DNA from: Streptomyces regalis
GTDB lineage: Bacteria > Actinomycetota > Actinomycetes > Streptomycetales > Streptomycetaceae
Assembly (NCBI RefSeq): GCF_001509475.1
Contig: NZ_LLZG01000299.1
Location: 10,048 to 74,047, forward strand
Reading direction: 5' to 3'
DNA: 64,000 bases
Below the pieces are notes generated by a model. It ran no database searches, had not been told where the DNA came from, and was given only the letters and a program-made list of their open reading frames with translations. Each line of letters opens with the position of its first letter. Position 1 is the first letter of the stretch. This document shows, in pieces, positions 51,255 through 60,794 of the stretch. The translations under genes and the position numbers were made by a program.

Positions 51255-51650
51255 TCAGGCCTTCTTGGTCTCCCAGAAGATCTTGTCGATCTGGGCGATG
51301 TAGTCCAGCGCCTTCTGGCCGGTCGCCGGGTCGGTGGAGGCCTTGGCGGCCGAGAGGGCCTTCAGGGCGTCGTTGACCAGCTGGTGCAGCTCCGGGTACT
51401 TCTCGAAGTGCGGGGGCTTGAAGTAGTCGCTCCAGAGCACCGAGACGTGGTGCTTCGCGAGCTCGGCGCGCTGCTCCTTGATGACGGTGGCACGCGCCTG
51501 GAAGTGCGGGTCGTCGTTGGCGGCCATCTTTTCCTGGACGGCCTTCACCGACTCCGCCTCGATGCGGGCCTGGGCCGGGTCGTACACACCGCAGGGCAGG
51601 TCGCAGTGTGCGCTGACCTTGACCTTGGGGGCAAACAGGCGGGAAAGCAT
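51255..51650 (-). CDS. sodN: Nickel-containing superoxide dismutase
   Basis: Disproportionates superoxide in the cytoplasm. 131 residues, the usual length: a 14-residue propeptide (MLSRLFAPKVKVSA) is cleaved to expose His1 of the nickel hook HCDLPCGVYDPAQARIEAES, with Ni ligands His1, Cys2 and Cys6. Maturation needs the SodX protease, encoded divergently 145 bases away. ATG at 51650 with GAGGAAGGAA upstream. Nickel control of sodN in Streptomyces runs through SrnRQ (S. griseus) or Nur-linked circuits; I saw no convincing Nur box between sodN and sodX. Confidence 0.97.
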   Translation of the reverse strand: MLSRLFAPKVKVSAHCDLPCGVYDPAQARIEAESVKAVQEKMAANDDPHFQARATVIKEQRAELAKHHVSVLWSDYFKPPHFEKYPELHQLVNDALKALSAAKASTDPATGQKALDYIAQIDKIFWETKKA

Positions 51651-51795
51651 GGAGCGTTCCTTCCTCGTGATCGTCTTCTCAGGTGGGACATTACTCCCTG
51701 CAAGACGGGTTTTCGCGAGTGCCCCCATGGGCTTAGGACAAAAGTCCAGGGTCAGACTGAGACTGGTGGAGGACAGTACCGGGGAGGTGCCGGGG

Positions 51796-52230
51796 ATGCC
51801 GGAGTTGTCGCAGGACGCCGAGCGCGGGCGGGCCGCTCAGCCCTTCGGGTGGGCCGAAGTGACGGGGCCGTCGATGGTGCCCACGCTGTATCACGGCGAC
51901 CTGCTCGTGGTGTGGCACCGGGGCCGGATCAGGCCCGGGGACGTGGTGGTGCTGCGGCATCCGTTCCAGCAGGACCTGCTCGTCGTCAAGCGTGCCGCGG
52001 AGCGCCGTGAGGGCGGCTGGTGGGTGCTCGGGGACAACGCGTACGCCGGTGGGGACAGCACCGACTACGGGGTGGTGCCGGACGAGCTGATTCTGGGCAA
52101 GGTCCGCTTCCGGTACCGGCCGCGCAAGCCGGATCAGCGCTCGCCGTTCGCGCTGGCACGCTGGGCGGTGTCGGCCGTACGGCCCGTCTTCGCCGACCGG
52201 TCGGCCTCCAAGCGCTTGCGGGCGCGGTAG
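51796..52230 (+). CDS. sodX: SodX, signal-peptidase-like maturation protease for SodN
   Basis: 144 residues of the S26 (type I signal peptidase) family without a membrane anchor. Catalytic Ser lies in GPSMVPTLYHGD and Lys in VVKRAAERR; GDNAYAGGDSTDYG is the third conserved block. It removes the SodN propeptide. I chose the ATG at 51796 (MPELSQDAERG), with GGGGAGG before it. The last 97 bases overlap the 3' end of the convergent CGNR gene, and both frames look real. Confidence 0.93.
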   Translation: MPELSQDAERGRAAQPFGWAEVTGPSMVPTLYHGDLLVVWHRGRIRPGDVVVLRHPFQQDLLVVKRAAERREGGWWVLGDNAYAGGDSTDYGVVPDELILGKVRFRYRPRKPDQRSPFALARWAVSAVRPVFADRSASKRLRAR

Positions 52231-52763
52231 GCGGCCACATTGGCGCGGGTCGCGCAGCGGTCCGAGCAGTAGCGCCGGGAGCGGTTCGTGGACGTGTCCA
52301 GGTAGGCGTTGCGGCACGGGGTCGCCTCGCACAGGCCCAGGCGGTCCACGCCGTACTCCGTCAGGTGGAAGGCCAGGCCCATCGCCGCGATCGCCGCATA
52401 GCCGGCGGTGGCGTTCGACGGGTGGTCCGCCAGGTGCATGTGCCACAGGGGGCGGCCGTCGTCGTCCCGGAAGTCGTGGCCGGAGATCTGCGGGCTCACC
52501 GGGAACTCCAGCAGCAGGGAGTTCAGCAGGTTCACCGCCAGCGCCTCGTCGCCCTTGTCCGCCGCCTCGAAGACCGCCCTCAGCCGTGCACGGACCGAGC
52601 GGAAGCGGGTGACGTCGGCGTCGGTGGCGCGCCGGCCCGCCTCCTGGCTGACGCCGAACAGGTCGCGGACGGCCTCGACCGAGGTCAGCGAGTCCTTGCC
52701 CCGGGCCGGGTCCTCGCTGTTGACGAGTCGTACGGCGTAATCGGAGTAATAGGCCAGTTCCAC
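52134..52763 (-). CDS. CGNR zinc-finger protein (ABATE domain)
   Basis: 209 residues. N-terminal ABATE stress-response-like domain (about 1-150, LLNSLLLEFPVSPQ), then the CGNR-type finger: LGLCEATPCRNAYLDTSTNR followed by SRRYCSDRCATRANVAAYRA, with four Cys. Candidate DNA-binding regulator of unknown target. The last 97 bases overlap the sodX 3' end on the opposite strand. The start is likely the ATG at 52763 (MELAYYSDYAVRLVNSEDPA). In Streptomyces it accompanies sodN/sodX as I recall. Confidence 0.9.
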   Translation of the reverse strand: MELAYYSDYAVRLVNSEDPARGKDSLTSVEAVRDLFGVSQEAGRRATDADVTRFRSVRARLRAVFEAADKGDEALAVNLLNSLLLEFPVSPQISGHDFRDDDGRPLWHMHLADHPSNATAGYAAIAAMGLAFHLTEYGVDRLGLCEATPCRNAYLDTSTNRSRRYCSDRCATRANVAAYRARKRLEADRSAKTGRTADTAQRASANGER

Positions 52764-52863
52764 TTGTAGTCCTTACGGAGGCGTTCTATCGTCGTGGTGC
52801 GGTCGGGGTAACAGCTGATCGTGCTTCCAGGGTATTACGTGACGTGCGCGATGGAGGGGCTCG

Positions 52864-53637
52864 ATGACGGACACGGACATCACCACCACGACCGGAGCCG
52901 ACTGGGCGGCCTGGCAGCAGAGCTGGGACCGGCAGCAGGAGTGGTACATGCCCGACCGCGAGGAACGGTTCCGGATCATGCTCGACATGGTTGAGGCCCT
53001 CGTCGGTCCCGCTCCGCGCGTGCTCGATCTCGCGTGCGGCACGGGAAGTATCACGGCCCGGCTGCTCGCGCGGTTCCCGGACGCCGTCAGCACCGGCGTC
53101 GACCTCGACCCCGCCCTCCTCGCCATCGCCGAGGGCACCTTCGCGGACGATGAGCGGGTCTCCTTCGTGACGGCCGACCTCAAGACGCCCGACTGGCCGG
53201 CGCAGCTGCCGTACGACTCGTACGACGCCGTCCTGACCGCCACGGCCCTGCACTGGCTGCACAGCGAACCTCTCGCCGCCCTCTACGGTCAGGTCGCGGG
53301 CCTCGTCCGCGACGGAGGTGTCTTCATGAACGCGGACCACATGATCGACGACTCGACGCCCCGGATCAACGCGGCGGAGCGCGCCCTGCGCCACGCCCGC
53401 ATGGATCAGGCCAAGGCGCGCGGCGTCCTCGACTGGGCCGAGTGGTGGCAGCTGGCCGCCAAGGACCCGGTGCTGGCCGGGCCCACCGCCCGCCGCTTCG
53501 AGATCTACGGCGAGCATGCCGACGGCGACATGCCCTCCGCCGCCTGGCACGCGCGCGTGCTGCGCGAGAAGGGGTTCGGGGAGGCGCGGGCGGTGTGGTG
53601 CTCGCCGTCGGACACGCTGTTGCTCGCGCTGAAGTAA
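52864..53637 (+). CDS. Class I SAM-dependent methyltransferase
   Basis: 257 residues from the ATG at 52864 (MTDTDITTTTG), with GGAGGGGCTCG upstream. The SAM-binding motif I is VLDLACGTGSITARLL (about 53-68); motif II GVDLDPALLAIAEG and the post-motif DAVLTATALHWL follow. The rest matches the methyltransferase type 11/12 fold with a lid region, as in small-molecule methylases. The acceptor is unknown. A strong hairpin closes the gene at 53748-53787. Confidence 0.9.
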   Translation: MTDTDITTTTGADWAAWQQSWDRQQEWYMPDREERFRIMLDMVEALVGPAPRVLDLACGTGSITARLLARFPDAVSTGVDLDPALLAIAEGTFADDERVSFVTADLKTPDWPAQLPYDSYDAVLTATALHWLHSEPLAALYGQVAGLVRDGGVFMNADHMIDDSTPRINAAERALRHARMDQAKARGVLDWAEWWQLAAKDPVLAGPTARRFEIYGEHADGDMPSAAWHARVLREKGFGEARAVWCSPSDTLLLALK

Positions 53638-53747
53638 CCGGGGGCCTGAACGAGGCCGTACGACGGGGCAGAGGCAGTACGAGAAAATTTGGTGCGTGAC
53701 GTCGTGATGGCGCCCGAGCTGTTGCCGTAGGGCGGGCGGCGGTACAT

Positions 53748-53787
53748 GTGAAGGGGCGGTACGAGGGATCTCGTACCGCCCCTTCAC
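53748..53787. terminator. Bidirectional terminator between the methyltransferase and the ABC transporter
   Basis: GTGAAGGGGCGGTACGAG (53748-53765) pairs perfectly with CTCGTACCGCCCCTTCAC (53770-53787), an 18-bp stem with the tetraloop GGAT. The genes converge here, so it can serve both strands. Confidence 0.9.
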
Positions 53788-53797
53788 CGTCGTACCG

Positions 53798-54555
<758 letters not shown>

Positions 54556-54559
<4 letters not shown>

Positions 54560-55524
54560 GCCCCAGCACCCCTTTCGCGACCCATTCCGAGCATGTTCGC
54601 CTTGACCTTCTGCCACGGCGTCGGCGGCAGCTGACGCAGCGAGCCACGGGCGTAACGGCGCTCCAGGTAGTACTGGAAGACGCTGAACACGCTGGTCATG
54701 ACCAGGTACCAGATGCACGCCACGAAGAGCATCTCCATCACGGCGTACGACGTGGAGCCGATCGTCGAGGTGGCCCGCAGCAGTTCGTTGTACGTCACGA
54801 CGTAGACCAGCGACGAGGTCTTGAGCATGTTGATGAACTCGTTGCCGGTCGGCGGCACGATCACCCGCATCGCCTGCGGGATCACGATGCGGCGCAGCGT
54901 CTTGCCGTGGCTCATGCCGAGCGCGTGCGCGGCCTCGGTCTGGCCCTCGTCGACGGCCATCAGACCGGCACGGCAGATCTCGGCCATGTACGCCGCCTCG
55001 TTCAGGCCCAGACCCAGCAGGGCCGCCATGAACGGGGTCATGACCTGCACCATCTCGTCCTTGTAGATCGGACCGAGATTCAGGGTCTCGAAGACCAGCG
55101 CCAGGTTGAACCAGATGAGCAGCTGGACGTAGACCGGGGTGCCGCGGAAGATCCAGATGTAGAACCAGGCGACCGAGCTGGTCACCGGGTTCTTGGACAT
55201 CCGCATCACGGCCAGGATGACGCCCAGGACCACGCCCATGATCATCGCGAGGACGCTGATCAGCAGGGTGCGGCCGGCGCCCGCCAGGACCGTGGAGTCG
55301 AAGACATACTCGCCGACGGCGTTCCACTGGATCTTCTTGGCGGTGGCGAACGCGTTGATCAGCAGGGCCAGCAGGGCCAGCACCACGACGGCGCTGATCC
55401 AGCGGCCGTAGTGCCGTACCGGAATGGCCTTCATCGCCTCGGGCGGGATGTCCCCGCCCGTCTTGGAGACGGCGTCGGCCGACGGATCCGGGTCGGCCGG
55501 CACCTTGTCGAACTTGTCAGTCAC
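54556..55524 (-). CDS. Polar amino-acid ABC transporter permease
   Basis: 322 residues. A long hydrophilic N-terminus (about 40 residues, [19 protein letters not shown]) precedes five or six helices of the HisM/GlnP type. The EAA loop that meets the ATPase is [21 protein letters not shown] single permease gene means a homodimeric channel. The start is the ATG at 55524. It is 31 bases after the binding-protein gene. The C-terminal tail is basic and rich in Arg/Gly. Confidence 0.95.
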
Positions 55525-55555
55525 AGTGACTGCCCTTCAGTCTTGCTCGGGTCGG

Positions 55556-56506
55556 TCACTTGCCGCCGTTGATCGCGGCCTTGTCGATGGCTCCGGTCTC
55601 GGCGCCCCACTTCTCGAGGATCTTCTTGTACGTGCCGTCCTCGATGATGGCGTTGACGGCCGCTTCGAGGGCCGCGGTGAGTTCCTTGTTGTCCTTGCTC
55701 ACCGCGATGCCGAACGGACCGGCGTCGACCTGCTCACCCACGACCTCGAAGGCGTTGCCGCCGTCGGCCTTGCGGGCCAGGTCGACGGCGACCGGGTAGT
55801 CGTTGACGCCGGCGACCGCGCCGCCCGACTTCACTCGGGTCTGGGCCTCGGTGTCGTTCTCGAACGACTCGATCGTGATCTTCTTCTTGCCGTCGTCCGT
55901 GCAGGCCTTGGACTGGGTCTGGAGCGCCTTCTCGTACGTCGTGCCGCGCTGCACCGCGGCCGTCTGGCCGCACAGGTCCTCGATCGAGTTGACCTTCTTC
56001 GGGTTGCCCTTCTGGACGTACACGGCGGTGCCGGCGACGAAGTAGTCGACGAAGTCGACACCCGGACCGAGCTTCTTGCCCTTGTCGTCCAGGCCCTCCT
56101 GGCGCTGCTTGTTGTCCGTGATGGAGGACATGGCCACGTCGTAGCGGCCGGAGTTCAGCGCGGTGATCAGACCGTCGAAGTTGCCGGAGGTGAACTGGAA
56201 CTCCACGCCCAACTTCTTGCCCAGCGCCTCGGCGATGTCGGGGTCGACACCGACGATCTTGCCGCCCTCCTGGAACTCCATCGGGGCGTACTCGGCGTTG
56301 GTGCCGGCCTTGATGACACCCGCGTCCTGGATCTTCTTGGGCAGCTTGTCGAACAGCGGGGCGGAGTTGGTCTGCGCGCTGCCGTTGTCCTTGTCCGTCT
56401 GGTCACCGCAGCCGGTGAGAATCAGTGCGCCTGCGACCGCGAGCGAGCCGACCGCTGCCAGCCGGGAGCGTGCGGCGGTCGTACGACGGGTGGAGCGTGC
56501 GGTCAT
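55556..56506 (-). CDS. Polar amino-acid ABC transporter substrate-binding lipoprotein
   Basis: 316 residues from the ATG at 56506 (MTARSTRRTTAARSRLAAVG). The signal peptide ends at the lipobox ILTGC (about 30-34), so it is a lipoprotein. The family 3 solute-binding fold shows LPKKIQDAGVIKAGTNAEYA, PMEFQEGGKIVGVDPDI, SGRYDVAMSSITDNKQRQEG and the C-terminal block GTYKKILEKWG. Substrate glutamate, glutamine or similar; not certain. The lipobox Cys and the Ser/Gly linker are clear. First gene of the transporter operon, with the promoter upstream in the 649-base region. Confidence 0.95.
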   Translation of the reverse strand: MTARSTRRTTAARSRLAAVGSLAVAGALILTGCGDQTDKDNGSAQTNSAPLFDKLPKKIQDAGVIKAGTNAEYAPMEFQEGGKIVGVDPDIAEALGKKLGVEFQFTSGNFDGLITALNSGRYDVAMSSITDNKQRQEGLDDKGKKLGPGVDFVDYFVAGTAVYVQKGNPKKVNSIEDLCGQTAAVQRGTTYEKALQTQSKACTDDGKKKITIESFENDTEAQTRVKSGGAVAGVNDYPVAVDLARKADGGNAFEVVGEQVDAGPFGIAVSKDNKELTAALEAAVNAIIEDGTYKKILEKWGAETGAIDKAAINGGK

Positions 56507-57155
56507 GGTGGGTTCCTCCGGCGGATGGGTGGAGTTGCCGATGGGGCGGGCACCTGCCGATCGGGTCGGCAGGAGCCTTGCTTTCGTAGGTCGACGGGAG
56601 CACACGCCTTCGAGTGTCGCGACCTCGTGTGATTACGGCATCTTGCCATTCGGACTGAGCCATTCAGGGCGCCCGCCATGTCAAAATCGGATAACGGGTT
56701 ACCCCCGAAACCGTCTCAGGCCGGTACATCACGACCGGACCTTCTACGGGAATCCTCGCTTCCGGCCGAAGGATCTTCGGTGTCGCTCGGGGTGCGGGTC
56801 GGTCGCATGTCGGGTTTGTGGTTGTTGGTTATTTTTCGCGGCGTGTGGCGTTGATTATCCGTTTTTCGGCCGTGAATCACAGCGGTTTCGCAGTCGCGTC
56901 GTGTCCGATTCGTGTTGTTGGGGTCGGGCGTTTCCCTTGCCGTCGTGTGATCTTGCACGTATTGGACTCGTCGTCGGTACCGTCCGTCCGGTAAGAAGGT
57001 TCTTTACACCCCTCATCCGGGGCTCAGGGCGCGTGTGCGGCGCGCCCATCGCGTATGACCCGTACGCATCAATAGATCGGGGCATGCGCGGTCCCGCCCA
57101 CCCCTCACCAGGAGTGGCCACCCTCAACCAATGAAGATTTAAGGGGTAAAACAAA
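56507..57155. other. 649-base gene-free region between the ABC operon and the malic enzyme gene
   Basis: Divergent promoters must lie here. From 56800 to 56960 the DNA is markedly AT-richer (GTGGTTGTTGGTTATTTTTC, GATTATCCGTTTTTCGG), unusual for this genome, and no coding frame there resembles a protein. Positions 57115-57155 hold the malic enzyme leader with AAGGGG before its GTG. A long untranslated leader or a small RNA is possible. Confidence 0.6.
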
Positions 57156-58379
57156 GTGGCAGCGGAGATCGTCAATCCTCGCAGCGACAGCAATACGGAT
57201 CAGGATGGCGGCGGCGAGCCCCTCGATTCCTTTGATCCGGCGTTCGCGCTGCACCGCGGCGGCAAGATGGCTGTGCAGGCCACCGTGCCGGTCCGTGACA
57301 AGGACGACCTGTCCCTCGCATACACACCCGGCGTTGCGCGCGTGTGCACCGCGATCGCCGAGCAGCCGGAGCTCGTCCACGACTACACGTGGAAGTCGTC
57401 CGTCGTGGCCGTGGTCACCGACGGCACGGCGGTGCTCGGGCTCGGGGACATCGGCCCGGAGGCCTCCCTTCCGGTGATGGAAGGCAAGGCGATTCTGTTC
57501 AAGCAGTTCGGCGGCGTGGACGCGGTCCCGATCGCGCTCGACTGCACGGACGTCGACGAGATCGTCGAGACGGTGGTGCGCCTCGCCCCGTCCTTCGGTG
57601 GCGTCAATCTGGAGGACATCTCGGCACCGCGGTGCTTCGAGATCGAGCGCAAGCTCCAGGAGCGGGTCGACATCCCGGTCTTCCACGACGACCAGCACGG
57701 CACGGCGGTCGTGACGCTGGCGGCCCTGCGGAACGCTGCGCGGCTGAGCGGGCGGTCCATCGGGGATCTGCGGGCCGTCATCTCGGGCGCGGGTGCGGCC
57801 GGGATCGCCATCGCGAAGATGCTGGTCGGGGCCGGTATCGGTGACGTGGCCGTCGCGGACCGCAAGGGCGTCGTCTCGGCCGACCGGGACGACCTGACGC
57901 CGGTCAAGCGCGAGCTCGCCGGGTTCACCAACAAGGCCGGCATCACCGGGTCGCTGGAGGCGGCCCTGGAGGGTGCGGACGTCTTCATCGGCGTTTCCGG
58001 CGGTACGGTCGCGGAGGCGGCGGTGGCTTCGATGGCGGAGGGCGCCTTCGTCTTCGCCATGGCCAACCCGAACCCCGAGGTGCACCCCGACGTCGCGCGC
58101 AAGTACGCGGCGGTCGTGGCGACCGGGCGGTCCGACTTCCCGAACCAGATCAACAACGTGCTGGCGTTCCCGGGCATCTTCGCGGGCGCGCTGCAGGTGC
58201 GGGCCTCTCGGATCACCGAAGGGATGAAGATCGCGGCGGCGGAGGCGCTGGCCGCGGTGGTGGGGGACGACCTCGCCGCGGACTACGTCATCCCGTCACC
58301 CTTCGACGAGCGGGTCGCTCCGGCGGTTACGGCGGCGGTTGCCGCTGCGGCGCGGGCGGAGGGTGTCGCCCGGCGCTGA
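57156..58379 (+). CDS. Malic enzyme (malate dehydrogenase, oxaloacetate-decarboxylating)
   Basis: Oxidatively decarboxylates malate to pyruvate, yielding NAD(P)H. 407 residues from the GTG at 57156, with AAGGGG upstream. The malic N-domain has LAYTPGVA (Tyr) and [20 protein letters not shown] (catalytic Lys at the start), FHDDQHGTA metal site; the C-domain carries the dinucleotide fold [13 protein letters not shown]. The S. coelicolor orthologue at this position (SCO5261) is reported as NADP-dependent; the cofactor here is not decided by visible residues. Followed by a classical intrinsic terminator. Confidence 0.95.
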   Translation: MAAEIVNPRSDSNTDQDGGGEPLDSFDPAFALHRGGKMAVQATVPVRDKDDLSLAYTPGVARVCTAIAEQPELVHDYTWKSSVVAVVTDGTAVLGLGDIGPEASLPVMEGKAILFKQFGGVDAVPIALDCTDVDEIVETVVRLAPSFGGVNLEDISAPRCFEIERKLQERVDIPVFHDDQHGTAVVTLAALRNAARLSGRSIGDLRAVISGAGAAGIAIAKMLVGAGIGDVAVADRKGVVSADRDDLTPVKRELAGFTNKAGITGSLEAALEGADVFIGVSGGTVAEAAVASMAEGAFVFAMANPNPEVHPDVARKYAAVVATGRSDFPNQINNVLAFPGIFAGALQVRASRITEGMKIAAAEALAAVVGDDLAADYVIPSPFDERVAPAVTAAVAAAARAEGVARR

Positions 58380-58395
58380 CGTGAGTGTCGGCTGA

Positions 58396-58430
58396 TCGGC
58401 CCCGTCCGGCTCGGACGGGGCCGATTTTTT
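58396..58430 (+). terminator. Intrinsic terminator of the malic enzyme gene
   Basis: TCGGCCCCGTCC (58396-58407) pairs with GGACGGGGCCGA (58413-58424), directly followed by TTTTTT. One of the few hairpins here with a true T-tract. Confidence 0.95.
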
Positions 58431-58657
58431 GCCTGCGGGTGGGCCGTTCGGGTGGTTCAGGGCGGTTTCGGTGGGGTGTGCCGGGTGGTGCGGGCCGTGG
58501 AGTGCGTGCCGTGTGGTGCGGCGGCGGAATGTCCGGCTGGACGGGGGCGTGCGACGCCGGGCCGTCCAGTCCTCAGGGCAGGGCGCCTTGGCAAGAGGGC
58601 GTGTCTCACAGGGCGCTGTGGTTCCGTCGGTCGCCGTGGGCACCTATCGTCAAGGTC

Positions 58658-59620
58658 ATGTTCGCTGTCTATGCCGCCCGAATCGACCGCGACCAGCCGC
58701 TTTCCGGACTGGAGTTGGGGGAGCGGCCGGCCCCCGAGGCCCGTCCCGGCTGGAGCACCGTCAACGTCAAGGCCGCCTCCCTCAACCATCACGACCTCTG
58801 GTCACTGCGGGGCGTCGGCCTCCCGGAGGACCGGTTGCCGATGATCCTCGGCTGTGACGCCGCCGGCGTCGACGAGGACGGCAACGAAGTCGTCCTGCAT
58901 TCCGTGATCGGACAGAGTGGGCACGGAGTGGGGCCCAAGGAGCCTCGTTCCATTCTCACCGAGCGGTATCAGGGCACGTTCGCGGAGCAGGTCGCCGTGC
59001 CGACCTGGAACGTCCTGCCCAAGCCCAAGGAGCTCTCCTTCGAGGAGGCTGCCTGTCTGCCGACCGCCTGGCTGACGGCCTATCGGATGCTGTTCACCAA
59101 TGCGGGGGTGCGGCCCGGCGACTCCGTGCTGGTGCAGGGCGCCGGGGGTGGCGTCGCCACCGCTGCCATCGTGCTCGGGAAGGCCGCCGGGCTGCGTGTC
59201 TTCGCCACCAGCCGGGACGAGGCCAAGCGCAAGCGGGCCGTGGAGCTGGGGGCCGTGGAGGCCGTGGAGTCGGGGGCTCGGCTGCCGCAGCGGGTGGACG
59301 CCGTGATCGAGACGGTCGGTGCCGCCACCTGGTCGCACTCCGTGAAGTCGCTGAAGCCGGGCGGCACGCTGGTCATTTCCGGTGCCACCAGTGGTGACCG
59401 GCCCTCGCATGCCGAGCTCACCCGGATCTTCTTCCTGGAGCTGAAGATCGTCGGGTCCACCATGGGGACCAAGGACGAGCTGGAGGATCTGCTCTCCTTC
59501 TGTGCCGCCACGGGTGTGCGGCCGGTCATCGACGAGGTGCTTCCCATGGACCGGGCCCGGGAGGGGTTCGAGCGCATGGAGTCGGGGGAGCAGTTCGGGA
59601 AGATCGTGCTCACCAACTGA
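58658..59620 (+). CDS. Zinc-type medium-chain dehydrogenase/quinone oxidoreductase
   Basis: 320 residues, MFAVYAARIDRDQPLSGLEL at the start (ATG 58658; the frame extends upstream into non-coding DNA). GroES-like N-domain (SLNHHDLWSLRGVG) and Rossmann fold VLVQGAGGGVATAAIVLGKAAG. The catalytic zinc Cys is not obvious, so it may be zinc-independent like quinone reductases. NADPH preference is suggested by ATSRDEAKRKRAVELG. The substrate is unknown. It stands alone, with 278 bases after the malic enzyme gene holding only the terminator. Confidence 0.9.
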   Translation: MFAVYAARIDRDQPLSGLELGERPAPEARPGWSTVNVKAASLNHHDLWSLRGVGLPEDRLPMILGCDAAGVDEDGNEVVLHSVIGQSGHGVGPKEPRSILTERYQGTFAEQVAVPTWNVLPKPKELSFEEAACLPTAWLTAYRMLFTNAGVRPGDSVLVQGAGGGVATAAIVLGKAAGLRVFATSRDEAKRKRAVELGAVEAVESGARLPQRVDAVIETVGAATWSHSVKSLKPGGTLVISGATSGDRPSHAELTRIFFLELKIVGSTMGTKDELEDLLSFCAATGVRPVIDEVLPMDRAREGFERMESGEQFGKIVLTN

Positions 59621-59682
59621 CGGTCTCTCTGCCGGTATGTGCGGCGGGTTCGGGGCTCTGCCTCGGGCCCGCCTTTTCGTTT

Positions 59683-59726
59683 GTCAATGAAGGTTGACGC
59701 CCCTTGTCGTGTCAACGTAGATTGAC
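59683..59726 (+). promoter_or_regulatory. Leaderless promoter with twin operators for the HTH-Clp_N operon
   Basis: Two palindromes with the form GTCAA-N6-TTGAC at 59683-59698 and 59711-59726, 28 bases apart. Between and inside them lie a -35 TTGACG (59694-59699) and a -10 TAGATT (59718-59723) with 18-base spacing. The predicted transcript start falls on the ATG at 59730, so the mRNA has no leader. The operators cover both promoter elements, as in a repressor's own promoter. Confidence 0.75.
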
Positions 59727-59729
59727 AAC

Positions 59730-59939
59730 ATGACCGAAGCAACAGATCTTGCCGAGCGGGCGGGTGATCGCGATCCCCGCGTCGGGCTGCGGGCCGTTGC
59801 TGCCCTGCGCAGGCTGCTGGAGCAGTTGGAGGCGGTTCAGGTGCGCAGTGCGCGCAATCAGGGGTGGTCGTGGCAGGAGATCGCCGCGGAACTCGGGGTC
59901 AGCAGGCAGGCCGTGCACAAGAAGTACGGGAGGCGTTGA
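59730..59939 (+). CDS. Small HTH regulator of the Clp_N operon, 69 aa
   Basis: Starts MTEATDLAERAGDRDPRVGL. The C-terminal half is a clear helix-turn-helix (NQGWSWQEIAAELGVSRQAV, about 43-62, then HKKYGRR). It is probably the repressor acting on the twin GTCAA-N6-TTGAC operators immediately upstream. Translated from a leaderless mRNA. The stop overlaps the start of the next gene (TGATG). Small HTH proteins paired with Clp N-domain proteins are widespread in actinobacteria, without a settled function. Confidence 0.85.
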   Translation: MTEATDLAERAGDRDPRVGLRAVAALRRLLEQLEAVQVRSARNQGWSWQEIAAELGVSRQAVHKKYGRR

Positions 59940-60502
59940 TGTTCGAGCGGTTCACGAAGGACGCCCGCGCCGTGGTGACGGGTGCGGTCGAGCAAGCCGA
60001 GCGGGGCGGGGTGCAGACCGTCGATGCCGGGCACGTCCTGCTCGCCCTGCTCGACCGGGAGGGGAGTCGGGCCTCGTTCGCGCTCGCCGCGCTCGGGGGC
60101 GGGCAGTGGCTGGAGTCCGTGCGGCAGGCGCTGGGGGAGGCCCGGCGGCGGGGCGGGCTGTCGCAGGCCGAGGCCGATGCGCTGGCCGGGTTGGGGATCG
60201 ATGTGGGGGAGATCGTCGCCCGGGTCGAGGAAGTGCACGGTGTCGGGGCGATGTCCGGGGACCGGAAGGACAAGGGGTGGTGGTCGGGGCGCCGTTCGTT
60301 CAGCCGGGAGGCCAAGGACGTGCTGGAGCGGTCGCTGCGTATCGCCGTCGCCCGTCGGGACCGGCACATCGGTGACGAGCACATCCTGCTTGCGCTGACC
60401 AGCTGCCCGGGCGTGCCCGCCGAGGTTCTCGCCGATCACGGAGTGACCTACGAGTCCGTGAACCGGGTGCTGTACGGCGAGGGAGAGGCCAAGGCCGGTT
60501 GA
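59939..60502 (+). CDS. Clp N-terminal-domain protein, 187 aa
   Basis: Two Clp_N repeats, each about 70 residues, starting MFERFTKDARAVVTGAVEQA and SREAKDVLERSLRIAVARRD; both contain the GHVLLALL / EHILLAL pattern. It has no AAA+ domain, so it is not a ClpC unfoldase; such proteins may act as adaptors or decoys for ClpC/ClpP. Co-transcribed with the HTH gene through TGATG coupling. Because the HTH probably represses this unit, induction under protein-damage stress is plausible but unproven. Confidence 0.88.
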   Translation: MFERFTKDARAVVTGAVEQAERGGVQTVDAGHVLLALLDREGSRASFALAALGGGQWLESVRQALGEARRRGGLSQAEADALAGLGIDVGEIVARVEEVHGVGAMSGDRKDKGWWSGRRSFSREAKDVLERSLRIAVARRDRHIGDEHILLALTSCPGVPAEVLADHGVTYESVNRVLYGEGEAKAG

Positions 60503-60578
60503 GGAGGAGGGGCGGGGTGAGTGCGCCGCCGCGGGTCGCGGGTCGTGTCGCGGGCTGGGGCGCGGTGGGTGTGAGTGT

Positions 60579-60779
60579 GCCGCCGTGGTGCCGGTCGGCC
60601 CCTGGGCAGGGACCGGCTGAAGCGAAGGTCGTGCCGGTCCCTTGCTGCGTCGCGGATGTCGTCGCGGAAGCGGTCGAGCAGGCGGTGCAGGTCGCGGGCC
60701 GGGTCGCCGGTGGGGTTGGGTACGCCGCCGTGGTGCGGGTCGGCCCCTGGGCGGGGCGGCTGAAGTGGTGGTCGTGCCG
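60579..60779. repeat. Duplicated fragments of the padR 3' region
   Basis: The segment 60636-60715 repeats, with a few changes, the padR coding bases 60890-60970 (both read GCGTCGCGGATGTCGTCGCG). On the minus strand it still encodes PTGDPARD and LLDRFRDDIRDAARD as padR does. Next to it, 60579-60635 and 60724-60779 are another similar pair (CGCCGTGGTG, GGTCGGCCCCTGGGC). So the tail of padR has been duplicated into the intergenic space and lies as dead sequence. Confidence 0.8.
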
Positions 60780-60794
60780 CCCAGGGGCGTGGCG

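Noticed and set aside
51651..51795. Nur box between sodN and sodX
   Set aside because: Only one TTGCA half is visible; no matching second half at the right distance.
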